From assembly GCA_019677205.1 (NCBI GenBank), contig JAAMXY010000709.1, positions 1 through 20,179 on the forward strand: DNA of 20,179 bases, read 5' to 3'. Numbering within the stretch: position 1 is the first letter of the stretch; the number at the start of each line of letters is the position of its first letter. A program made the position numbers and the translations under genes. A model generated the notes under the pieces. The model was not told where the DNA came from, did not search any database, and saw nothing but the letters and a program-made list of their open reading frames with translations. Shown one piece after another: positions 8,967 to 17,657 of this stretch. This stretch comes from Pinguiococcus pyrenoidosus. Its lineage: Eukaryota > Sar > Pinguiophyceae > Pinguiochrysidales > Pinguiochrysidaceae.

Positions 8967-9432
8967 AGCTGCGTTGGGGGCCACGAAGCGAAGCTGCGGC
9001 GCGGGGAGGTCAGCTGATCGATTGGCGACGTTCGTACGGCCGTAGATTTGGCTCGATTTCAATATATGAATTGCATATTTGTTTGCACCACTGCCAATGA
9101 TGGGACGCCATATGTATATTAAAATTACTTAAAATAGTATTCAAATATTGAAAGTTCTGAGGTCATCAACTATTAGTCCATGTATTAATTATCTAAAATA
9201 TTGGAATATAAGTTTTAAAATATAGCCGGTCTTGTCAAAATCCGAATCTGTCCTCTGTCCTCTGGTTTCAAATTTTGTTCCGATTGGAGCGTTTCACTTT
9301 GCGGAGTGCCCAGCGCCTTTTCGCGGCTCCCGCGTCCGTCTGGGCATGCCAGGGGCCTTTTGCAAGAGCATCCCAACTTGTTGAAGAGGCAGCCAGGAGG
9401 GCGGCTTGAAGGTACCCGAGGAGCCTAGCAGG
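8967..9432. promoter_or_regulatory. Divergent promoter region with an AT-rich island
   Basis: This 466-base gap separates the start codons of two divergently transcribed genes (RG protein to the left, LC8 to the right), so it must contain both promoters. From about 9058 to 9245 the sequence becomes strongly AT-rich (runs such as TATGTATATTAAAATTAC and TTTTAAAATATAG), in sharp contrast to the GC-rich flanks. Such islands commonly exclude nucleosomes; that role is inferred. No TATA element can be assigned to one gene. Confidence 0.5.
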
Positions 9433-9705
9433 ATGGAGACCCGTGGCAAGATGGTCACGGACATGGACGAGCATGGCACCATGAAGAACGACGCCGTGTC
9501 CATTGCGCAGCAGGCCATCGAGGCCAAGTCGGAGGAAGCCGCCATCTCCAAGGTGATCAAGGAGACCTTCGACAAGAAGTATGGCCCCACATGGCACTGC
9601 ATCGTTGGCAGCGACTTCCGGGCCTTCGTCGCTCACGAGGCGAAGCACTTCATCTTCTTCTACATCGGCAACGGCAAGATCGCCGTCTGCCTGTACAAAG
9701 CATAG
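9433..9705 (+). CDS. DYNLL1: Dynein light chain LC8
   Basis: A single exon encodes 90 residues, close to the usual 89 of LC8. The family core is unmistakable: FDKKYGPTWHCIVGSDF (46-62), then VAHEAKHFIFFYIG (66-79) and a final Leu-Tyr-Lys. LC8 is a small homodimer whose edge beta-strand binds short partner motifs such as KXTQT. It serves dynein and many unrelated proteins as a dimerisation hub, so its presence does not prove that the organism has motile dynein. Two or three residues (NGK) are inserted after the FYIG strand compared with animal LC8. An open frame runs a few codons upstream of the ATG, but 9433 is the first ATG and fits the family length. Its stop is 31 bases from that of the convergent gene. 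Confidence 0.96.
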   Translation: METRGKMVTDMDEHGTMKNDAVSIAQQAIEAKSEEAAISKVIKETFDKKYGPTWHCIVGSDFRAFVAHEAKHFIFFYIGNGKIAVCLYKA

Positions 9706-9736
9706 GGCAGGCCGCGATAAGGAACCACCTTGGTCG

Positions 9737-11833
9737 TCACTTGGGCTCGCAGATCTGGCTCACGTCCAACTCGAAGTTCGACACACAATCGACGAGCCAC
9801 GACGGCTCCACTGTCGGCAGCACCTGGAAGATGCTGAACCGCGCCGCGCGCACTCGATCACCGTCAAACGACTTGTCCCTACTGGACCCCATGTGCTCTC
9901 GCTTCTCACAGATATGAACAAGGTGCTTCGTCGTCGCGTCGGTCGCCTCCGCTCCCCGCTGGCTGGCGAAGTACGCTTGCTCTGCCTCCGTCCGGTTGAG
10001 GATGGTGGCCCCGCCGGCTCGCAGAATGTCATAGCACTTGTCCCGGTCAAGCATCTCTCCTGTCTTCTTCGCGAGCGACCGCGCGACGATGACCTGGCAG
10101 TTCTTGAACAGATCCGTTTCATACGGCCAGCACGCCAGACGACGCCGCGTGGAGATCGAGCGCTGCGACGCGTACGGAGCACGAGCTGCTCTCAGGCCCG
10201 TGACCGTGAAGGACTTCAGCGTCTTGAGCAGCCTAACTAGGGCAGCAGAGTCCAAGGGTCTTGAGAGGCGCCCTTCGTCGACGAGCTGCACCAGATGCCT
10301 GGCGTAGGCGGGGGTGAAAATCAGGCAGCCCTTCGCGACCGCCAGGATGGCCTTGAAGGACCGCGTCTGCGCCCGCAGCAGCTCACTCTGCGCCCCGTGC
10401 GGTGCGGCACTCGTGAAGAGGTGGGTCATCTCACGGAACTTGACCACCTCCCCGTCTACGGTCTTCGCGCCCGCGAGTCTTGCCAAACGTCCCACCAGTT
10501 TCGCGTCCGCTTTGCCACAGCGCGAAGTCGCAAAGGCCAGCGGGATCATGCTTCCCTTTGCGCCTTGCTCCTGCCGATCCGCATCATTGTCACCATCATC
10601 ATTATCATTACCGTCGTCATGATCATCATCAAAGTACGGGTCCGCCAGTAAAATGCGCGCTAGATTCTCCCTCGTCACATCATGACCGCTTGCTAGCTTT
10701 GCATCGATTGCGGGATTCCTCTTCCTCGGAGACTCCATCTTCAGATTCTCGAGTTCCTCACACACCTGGTTGGAGATGTGGCGCCCTTCTGTCGATCTCG
10801 AAGAATCTCTTTTCTGCACTTCCATAGCACCTGCCGCGGTCGCGACATCCTCCACTTCGCCCGGCAGCCTTGATCCGTCGGGGGCTTGCGGGCTTTGGTT
10901 TTGGGCAGGCTCCTGTCTAGATCCTTGTTGGCCCGGACGCACGGCTGCTTCCTGGTCTCCTACAGCTCTCGCGGCTGCGCTCTTCTCCGATTCCGTCTCG
11001 ACTTCGTTACCCCTTCGACGGTTTCGGGGAGAACCGTGCTTCTCTGTGTCGTCTATCGGCCGTGCGCCCGGCTTCGATCGCTTCCGGTTGGCTCTGGGGT
11101 GGCCCCGCTTGCCGAGATTCTCAATGTCTGCAAAAGGCACGCTCTGCTGCGGCGTGACTCCTTTGTCCGTCTCAACGAAATCGTCGAAGAAGCGGGGCTG
11201 CCGCACCCGTCGCCCTCGAGAGTGCATTTCCGTCGCTTCATGTGGACTCACAAACTCAGCAGCGACGCCCCTTTCTCGCGAGCGCTCCAGCACATAGTCC
11301 ACATCCAAGGTGCCAGACGCCGAGTTCACGCGTACCACGCGAGCGACGCCACCTGGCTTGTTCATCCCCGGCCAACATCGCGGGGCCACCTCGACAATGT
11401 CTCCCACCCCAAAGGGGATCGTACATGCGGGTCTCGAGTCTTCTCGTACTTTGGGGACTTTAGGTACTTGGGGCATGCCAAGGAGTTCTGGACTTGGCTG
11501 TGGCCTTTTGCGCTTCCGAAGCGCCAAAACCAGCGGTGGCGCGCCGTCCTGGGACCCGCCTCCTTTGGTGAATCCACGCAAACGGCGCCACAAGTCGATC
11601 AGGCGCTCTAGCTGCGCCGCTTTCTTCAGCTGTCGGCGCGACGCGGGGAACTTGCAGATTGGGCAAGTTTTGGAGTGGCGCAGGGCGCGCTCGGCGCAGG
11701 CGCCGCACGCCGCATGCGAGCACGGAAACGCGCGCGGGGAGGTCATGACCTCCAAGCAGATACAGCAGGTCATCGCGCGGTCCACAGCATCTGCGACTCC
11801 CTCCAGCTCGCAGACGCGGGACTGCAGGGACAT
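9737..11833 (-). CDS. RING-finger and tandem-BRCT protein (BRCA1-like architecture)
   Basis: A single exon encodes 698 residues from the ATG at 11833. Residues 23-60 form a C3HC4 RING (Cys 23, 26, 38; His 40; Cys 43, 46, 57, 60), followed by helix sequence like that after BRCA1/BARD1-type RINGs. Residues about 141-199 hold a Tudor/BAH-like module with the motif WPGMNKPGGVARV and DVDYVLE. A long charged linker follows, with an Asp/Asn/His-rich tract near 402-420. Residues about 430-523 and 576-693 look like two BRCT repeats; the second keeps the hallmark PSWLVDC Trp, and the first lacks it. The arrangement suggests a DNA-damage or chromatin-linked ubiquitin ligase in the nucleus. The BRCT pair reads more like the MDC1/PTIP type than BRCA1 itself. 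The frame stays open 167 codons further upstream, but 11833 starts just before the RING as expected. Confidence 0.87.
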   Translation of the reverse strand: MSLQSRVCELEGVADAVDRAMTCCICLEVMTSPRAFPCSHAACGACAERALRHSKTCPICKFPASRRQLKKAAQLERLIDLWRRLRGFTKGGGSQDGAPPLVLALRKRKRPQPSPELLGMPQVPKVPKVREDSRPACTIPFGVGDIVEVAPRCWPGMNKPGGVARVVRVNSASGTLDVDYVLERSRERGVAAEFVSPHEATEMHSRGRRVRQPRFFDDFVETDKGVTPQQSVPFADIENLGKRGHPRANRKRSKPGARPIDDTEKHGSPRNRRRGNEVETESEKSAAARAVGDQEAAVRPGQQGSRQEPAQNQSPQAPDGSRLPGEVEDVATAAGAMEVQKRDSSRSTEGRHISNQVCEELENLKMESPRKRNPAIDAKLASGHDVTRENLARILLADPYFDDDHDDGNDNDDGDNDADRQEQGAKGSMIPLAFATSRCGKADAKLVGRLARLAGAKTVDGEVVKFREMTHLFTSAAPHGAQSELLRAQTRSFKAILAVAKGCLIFTPAYARHLVQLVDEGRLSRPLDSAALVRLLKTLKSFTVTGLRAARAPYASQRSISTRRRLACWPYETDLFKNCQVIVARSLAKKTGEMLDRDKCYDILRAGGATILNRTEAEQAYFASQRGAEATDATTKHLVHICEKREHMGSSRDKSFDGDRVRAARFSIFQVLPTVEPSWLVDCVSNFELDVSQICEPK

Positions 11834-12333
11834 CCTGAAGAGGGAAGAAGCGCCTAAGAGCGCTGGCGACGTTCGAAAAAAAAGCGCGGGAAAAACAGCA
11901 CATCCGCAGTAGGTGTACTTTGAAATCCCGCGATATCCAATCACGGAGAGATTCGAACCTTTCGGCAGCATGATCATTGGGCACAGCCCGCGCAAACTTT
12001 TCACAAGAGCCATTGTACGCGAGGCTATGCTGCATACCTCAGGTACTCCGGTAGGCAACTTCAAGTTTCGAAATGCGACGTCGGATTTCAACGGCGCATG
12101 CGCGGTGCTTCGGCGCTGTTGTCGGGACGAAGTGTGCCGAGCGCCGCCAAGCTGGCGCGTGACTCTCCGCTCTGCGTTCTGCGGTCGGAGGTGTGCGCAA
12201 GAAAGAGCGCGCGAAAAGCGCGGAAAACGCCGGATTTGCGAAGAGAGACACTTTGAACGTCTTTGACCGCTTGCGGATCTTTGGAATTTCCCGCGCTTTT
12301 CAGTTTGAACGTCCCTCGACCCTGCGCTGCGCA
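11834..12333. promoter_or_regulatory. Divergent promoter region between the RING-BRCT and hydrolase genes
   Basis: These 500 bases lie between two divergent start codons and should carry both promoters. The minus-strand frame of the RING gene remains open across the whole interval, which I regard as chance in GC-rich DNA. No TATA box, tRNA or other element could be assigned with confidence. Confidence 0.45.
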
Positions 12334-14485
12334 ATGCCTTCTCCTTACGACGAGCTCGGGCTCAGTCCTGCGGAGTTTCTGCGCCAAGATAGCGGCTTGG
12401 AAGGCGCAGTTCTGCGGCGCATGTTTGTGGCGCGAAGTTTTCCCGCCAAATTGGCTTTTGCGCTGTCTCTCTGCGCCTTCGTGAGCGTGTTTCTCTTCCC
12501 CTTCTGCTGGGGACATCCGCTGATGATCTGTCTGCTGGTGGGCGCGCTCGGCCTGGTGGCGCAGTCGGTGGCTTTGGGGCTGTGCTTCGACGAGCCAAAC
12601 GCACTTCTCGCGATGTCGTACTGCTGCCGCGCAGTGGGCCGCACGAGCCTCGCGAGCGCTCTGCGCGCTCGCGCGCTGCACCTGCCGCCGCCGAGATACC
12701 GGGCAAGCAGGAAGAGCGTGGACACGGCGAAGACGCCGCAGGGACACACGTTGCGAGCCACGTTGCATCTGCCGGAAGGGCAGGATGGGCCGTTTCCCAC
12801 GGTGCTGATGCGTACGCCGTACGGGCGAAGAGCCGAGTTCGGACAAACGGTCTTCTGTGAGCAGGTAAAGAAAGAGGAGGTGAAAACAAAGCAAAACATG
12901 GCAGATCCGATGACGCGAGGCTGCTCTGCAGGGCTTCGCTGTCGTGGTGCAAGATACGCGCGGCCGGTTCGGCTCGGACGGCAACTTCGTCCCCGTGCAG
13001 ACGGAGATAGAAGATGGAGAAGCGACCATCCGCTGGATCCGGAAGCAGCCATGGTACAACGGCAAGCTAGCCGTGTACGGCATCTCGTATCTCGGCTTCA
13101 CTGCGTGGGCATGCGCCGGCGGAGACGAAGCGGATGAGGTGGATCTTTGCATCCCCGTGATTTCGCAGTCCGTCGTCCGCCCGGCCGTCTTCCTGCCCGG
13201 CGGCGCCATTGCGCTCGAGCTCGTCGTGCTTTGGCTCTACCTGGTCATGAATCTGCTGGCCAGTCTGCATCGACCGACCGACTTTTTCAGGAATGTCGTG
13301 TCGGGCTGGCGCAGTGGACTACCGTACAAGGCGTGGAAGTCGCTGCCCATGGCCGAGCTGGATGTCCTCCTGACGGGCAAGCAGATCCCCTTCTTCCAGG
13401 AGGCGCTCGCCGATCCAGAGCCGGACGGGCAGTTTTGGAGCACCGCGAACGTGCTGTGTGGCTTCCACCGCGGATCCGTTCCCCCGGTGCACATCGTGTC
13501 TGGGTGGTACGACTTCTTTCTTCGCGGGAGCATCGCCGACTTCCATCGGGCTCGCAAGGCGGGCCAGTTTGACGCCTGTCTGACAATTGGGAACTTTGCA
13601 CATTGGGATCTCCTCATGCCGGAGCCGCAGAAGATCATGTATACGTGCTCGCTCGGCAGCCTGCAGGAAGTGCTGTGCCAAAAGCGGCACAAGGATGGGG
13701 ACGACGAGATCCAACGGACAAAGCAAATGCCTTCGACAAGCCGATGCCACCCGGTCTGTATACAGCTCATCAACTCGGGAGACTGGCTTCAGATGGACAC
13801 CTGGCCACCGCGCTCGTTCCGCGCGGAGATGTTCTTGACCGCCGACCAAGGCCTTCGATGGCACCGTGCTGACCTAGAGGACAGTCGGCGAACGACCATA
13901 GACTACACCTACGATGCTTCGCGTCCGACGCCATCGGCCGGGGGCCCGTCCTTCTCCCTATGGAATGCCGGCTCCAAGAATCAGTTCTTCATCGAGAGGC
14001 GCGACAGAACGGACTTGGTGCTTTTCACGGCCCCGCCCTCGGAGGCGGAAATCGAAGTCGTCGGCGACGTCCGCGCCATCCTGTACATATCGACGTCGGC
14101 CACGAAATCCCTGGACGTCATCGCGCGACTATGCTCGGTCTCCAGGCTGGGCTTCTCGCACAACATCTGCGAGGGGTTGACACGCGTGAACATCCAAGAG
14201 GCGACCAACCGGGCAGGCTACAAGGCTGCGAGCATGGACAACGTCCTCAAGATCGAGGTGGATCTCGGACCGACCGCCTTCTTGCACCAGGCTGGAGAGA
14301 GGCTCCGGCTCCACGTCACGTCGGCCGCACACCCACGCTGGATGCGAAATGTGGGCGAGACCAGCATCGGGAAGCTGAAGGACGTCCAGATTTCAGACTT
14401 GCCGGGCCCGTCCGAAGTGCGCATCCATGCGTCTGCGGCCAAGCCATCGGTGTTGCATATGCCGCTCCTCAGGCCGTACATCTAG
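12334..14485 (+). CDS. Membrane-anchored CocE/X-Pro dipeptidyl-peptidase (S15) family hydrolase
   Basis: Two exons, 12334-12864 and 12932-14485, are joined across a 67-base GT-AG intron (CAG|GTAAAG to CTCTGCAG), phase 0, giving 694 residues. Residues about 40-58 and 62-84 are hydrophobic and look like two membrane helices, which bacterial relatives lack. The alpha/beta-hydrolase domain starts near 130 (RTPYGRR) and has the family signature VVQDTRGRFGSDG at 182-194. Likely catalytic residues are Ser229 in GISYLG, Asp371 in SGWYDFF and His401 in GNFAHWD. The C-terminal jelly-roll domain of the family follows (SAGGPSF; VLFTAPPSEAEIEVVGDV; LYISTSA). Members cleave X-Pro dipeptides or esters such as cocaine and acyl-amino-acid substrates; the substrate here is unknown. 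The family is mainly bacterial, so an old transfer followed by gain of an intron and anchor is possible. Confidence 0.93.
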
Positions 14486-14651
14486 GCCGCTGTTTTGTCC
14501 TTCCGTAAGAGATATCGTGGATTCTGGTTTTGACGACGCGTCCGCACGCCCGCCGTTGATGCGTGATGGATTCATACCCCAGTGTAGCAAAAGGGCTTCA
14601 CTCTGATGCGTCATTCCCTCGCAACGCCCAGCGAACGAGAGCAATACGAAG

Positions 14652-17600
14652 TTAATGAAACCGTGCTGCGATCACCCCATTGAAGTCGAGGCGCGTGCAC
14701 AGATTCGCGAGGTAGTCCCTGCCGCCGCTCTTCGAAGTGGTCCACAGGTCTCCGATAAACTTCTCGACGAGCTCGTCAAAGCGGCGCTCCAAGTGACTCA
14801 GCGTCGTGACGAAAGCAGCTCGGGAGATCACCGCCGACAAGTCTTGCTCCCGCTCGCCGAGCCGCGCTCTTCTTTGCGTGGTGACACCCAAGTGCCGGTC
14901 CTTGCCGCGCCCCTCCTCCCGCCGCGGACTCTCGGCGCCCTTGCCTCCCTGCTGCGCGGTGCTCCGCATCCGCACCTGCATTCGCGCCGTCTGCGAGGCT
15001 TCCGCCCTGACGCGGTACTCGTTGCTGGACTGCTTGAAGTACGCTTCCATCCGCGCTGTGAAAACATGGCACGTCATCATCACCAGCGTCAGCGTTCGGA
15101 GGAGATGCTGATTCGTTAGCAGGCACTCCTCAAGGCAGGCATCCTGGAACGCTTCGTGCGCCTTGAGCAGGTTGTCTAAGTTGTTGACACCTTCGAGTCG
15201 CTTCTCCATCTGGTGCCACTGCGGATTGATCACCTCGACCATCATGTAGTACACGAGGTTCTGCACGAAATGCAGCATGCGGTGGCGCAGCGCGAAGCAC
15301 GTTGTCAAGCGGGTCTGGACGGCGCTCGACAGCTCTTTCACGGTCTGATGCAGCCTCCAGGAGCGGTACAGGCGCCGCTCAATGTGCTTGGCGAAGAAGA
15401 GATGCCGGAAGAGCAGCTGGTACTTCGTCAGCACCCGGCGGGACAAGACGATGTTGATCGGCCACGGGACGTCGACGTCGAGGGTGAACGCCTCGAACCC
15501 AGACAGCGAGGTGGCGGAGGAGGCTTTCGGCTCCAGGTCAGCCCTCGCCTTGGCGTCCTTGGCCACGTCGTGCATGGCGTCCAGGTGCGAGATGAGATTC
15601 CGGTCGGAGAACTCGAAACCGATCTCGTCTCGGTAGGCCTCGTCCTTCTCGGCCGCCGCGCTGCTGCTCAGCGCGACTTGGAGAAGGCTCTGCACTTTCG
15701 AGCGACTGATGCTCCGCACATCCCTCGACAGCTCGCCTTCCGCAATGTCCATGAGGGAGGTGAGACAGTCGCCCGCCTCGAAGAGGAAGTACCGCTTGAG
15801 GACCCGCAGGCGCTCCCGAAGGTTGTGCTCGATCAGAAGAGTTCGGAGGAGCAGGTTGCCAGCGTACTCGTTTGCCTGCTTGATGATCGGCCCGTACGAC
15901 GCTTCTCCCATCTCGAAGGACAGGGCCCTTGCGCTTGGGAAGGGAGCGAAGATGCCATTCCCACACGCGCGGACGCTGCTGAGGTACCTGCCCGCGGTGA
16001 GAATCTCCTCCGCGTGGGCGACCAGGAACGTTGGCGTCTTCACTTTCTTCACGAAGTGGCGGCTCTCCCAGTACTGCGCATTGAACTTGGTCTTCAGATC
16101 GGCCATCTGCTGCTGGTCGTCCTCGGCGATCATGAACTCCCGATACGGATCGTTCAGGTGGCCGTAGAAGATCCAAGACGACAGCAGCTCGAAGTACGGC
16201 GCGCTCGCTGCATCCATCAGCATTCCGAGGAGCTTCCGCTCCTGCACGACCCCGCTCGACTCCATGGCCGCATGAATCACATTCAGGAGCTGACCGCCCA
16301 CGGCGCCCATCTCGGAGATCTCTTCGCAAAGACCCCGAAGGATCTGCAGCGTCCGCAGCGAAGGCTGCAGCAGGTACCACAGCCGCTGAAGCGTCAGTCC
16401 GCCCTGGCTGAGGAACTCGTTCTCCAGCTGGGTCACTACGACAAGGAACTCGTCCAGGAGCTGCCTGCAGGCGGCAGCAAACGCCTGCGAGCAAGTGCCG
16501 TACTCGTGACGTTCGCGCGCGGCGCAAAACTGCCGCGAGATCACGTAGCTCTCCGCCGCGGGCAGGAGCCTCTCCACAAGGACGCTGAACGATGGAATGA
16601 CTCCCTGAAGGTGGCGCATGGACCGATTCTGGCCATCCGCCGGCATGAAGGATTCCCTTTCGGGGGTATGCGGCTCGGGAACCTCCTGTACTCCGCTCAG
16701 ATACTTCCCCGGAAAGCCGATCAGCACCTGCAAAACGTCATGGACCAGCAGCGCCTCTTGCTTGGTCGCGTCGAACGACGCCAAGGACCGGGGGGCACCC
16801 CTCGGCTTCGTCGGGGGAGAGACGGACGAAGAGAACGACATTGAGGAGAACGGGCGGCTGTGTCGCCACGGCGGCGTGTACGGCGCTCCGCAGGACAGCA
16901 CACTGAAGCAGAGCAGCGCCAAGTTCTCCCGGTGGATCTCCTGCATGTCCACCAGCACGAGCTCGTGGTCCTTGGAGGACACGGCGGTCGCTTCTCGGGT
17001 CGCTTCCAGCGCAGATTGGCTCAGTCCCAAGAACAGCCCGGTGCTTGAGCGCAGCAGCATCGTGTCTCCGCTCCTCACCACCCTCGTCTGGGTCGCTTTC
17101 GCGCCGGCCGGTGGCGCAACCACTGCTCCTGTGGAGCCGCTCTGCACTTCTTCGAGAGCAAGCAGCGTCCAGGTCTCCGCGGGGCCAATGGTGGAGCGGC
17201 GCAGCTCAAGCTTGTGGTCGGCGGCGGCCAAGTACCGCTTTCGACTGCGGCTCTTGACGCCCACGGCGTCTCCGAATCTGACCAGCGCTTCCGGTGCGGC
17301 CGCATCAGTCTTTTCCTTTTGGAATGAGAGACGCGGTGAGTGGGATGCCGTCGGACTCCCAAGCAGCAACGCGGGCGCTTTGTGTTGCCCTACCATGGTG
17401 AAGAACGCGTCGCTGCCGTGCTCGCCCTGCACGCTGTAGTCGAGGGTTTCCTCTCCAGCGCACACGAGATGCGCCGTGCAGCACCGGAGAGACAGCGCCA
17501 CTCCGTAGTGAACGTACAGGCGGTGGTCTTCGTGCGCGTGTCGCTCTCTTGCAGACTTGGAGTAGCTCCGCAGATTTGAATTGCTCGCGGCGTCCTTCGC

Positions 17601-17657
17601 GCCGTCCATGCGGTCCAAGAGCACGCGCAAGCCACTCATATCTCCGACATCCGCCAT
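14652..17657 (-). CDS. TUBGCP2: Gamma-tubulin complex component 2 (Spc97 family)
   Basis: A single exon encodes 1001 residues from the ATG at 17657 (MADVGDMSG). From about residue 301 to the end it follows GCP2 closely: HDVLQVLIGFPGKYLSG, AASAPYFELLSSWIF, RVLKRYFLFEAGD, LSGFEAFTLDV then WPINIVLSRR, YQLLFRHLFFAKHIER, RMLHFVQNLVYYMM, and the terminal SRLDFNG-type motif (TRLDFNG). GCP2 pairs with GCP3 in the gamma-tubulin small complex that nucleates microtubules. Human GCP2 has about 900 residues; the extra length is N-terminal. Residues about 50-221 contain three spaced units of the kind hYG-x-x-hxLR...hL (at 50-71, 126-151 and 194-221), suggesting a beta-trefoil like that of MIR or fascin domains. 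Residues 187-191 read KATQT, a canonical LC8-binding motif. The frame extends upstream of 17657, but the upstream part is low-complexity and unlike the family. The gene ends 166 bases from the convergent hydrolase stop. Confidence 0.95.
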   Translation of the reverse strand: MADVGDMSGLRVLLDRMDGAKDAASNSNLRSYSKSARERHAHEDHRLYVHYGVALSLRCCTAHLVCAGEETLDYSVQGEHGSDAFFTMVGQHKAPALLLGSPTASHSPRLSFQKEKTDAAAPEALVRFGDAVGVKSRSRKRYLAAADHKLELRRSTIGPAETWTLLALEEVQSGSTGAVVAPPAGAKATQTRVVRSGDTMLLRSSTGLFLGLSQSALEATREATAVSSKDHELVLVDMQEIHRENLALLCFSVLSCGAPYTPPWRHSRPFSSMSFSSSVSPPTKPRGAPRSLASFDATKQEALLVHDVLQVLIGFPGKYLSGVQEVPEPHTPERESFMPADGQNRSMRHLQGVIPSFSVLVERLLPAAESYVISRQFCAARERHEYGTCSQAFAAACRQLLDEFLVVVTQLENEFLSQGGLTLQRLWYLLQPSLRTLQILRGLCEEISEMGAVGGQLLNVIHAAMESSGVVQERKLLGMLMDAASAPYFELLSSWIFYGHLNDPYREFMIAEDDQQQMADLKTKFNAQYWESRHFVKKVKTPTFLVAHAEEILTAGRYLSSVRACGNGIFAPFPSARALSFEMGEASYGPIIKQANEYAGNLLLRTLLIEHNLRERLRVLKRYFLFEAGDCLTSLMDIAEGELSRDVRSISRSKVQSLLQVALSSSAAAEKDEAYRDEIGFEFSDRNLISHLDAMHDVAKDAKARADLEPKASSATSLSGFEAFTLDVDVPWPINIVLSRRVLTKYQLLFRHLFFAKHIERRLYRSWRLHQTVKELSSAVQTRLTTCFALRHRMLHFVQNLVYYMMVEVINPQWHQMEKRLEGVNNLDNLLKAHEAFQDACLEECLLTNQHLLRTLTLVMMTCHVFTARMEAYFKQSSNEYRVRAEASQTARMQVRMRSTAQQGGKGAESPRREEGRGKDRHLGVTTQRRARLGEREQDLSAVISRAAFVTTLSHLERRFDELVEKFIGDLWTTSKSGGRDYLANLCTRLDFNGVIAARFH

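Noticed and set aside
11944-11962. Minus-strand tRNA suggested by GATTCGAACC
   Set aside because: The T-stem has two mismatches and no other arms are found; likely a chance match in promoter DNA.
11834-12334. N-terminal extension of the RING-BRCT protein, including a start at 12013 (MALVKSLRGLCPMIMLPKG)
   Set aside because: The frame is open for 167 codons but crosses the divergent promoter and reaches the start of the hydrolase; the RING normally begins near the N-terminus, as it does from 11833. The local similarity to a mitochondrial uL14 start does not continue.
15213-16844. 543-codon open frame on the plus strand
   Set aside because: Antisense shadow of GCP2, whose minus-strand frame matches the family along its length.
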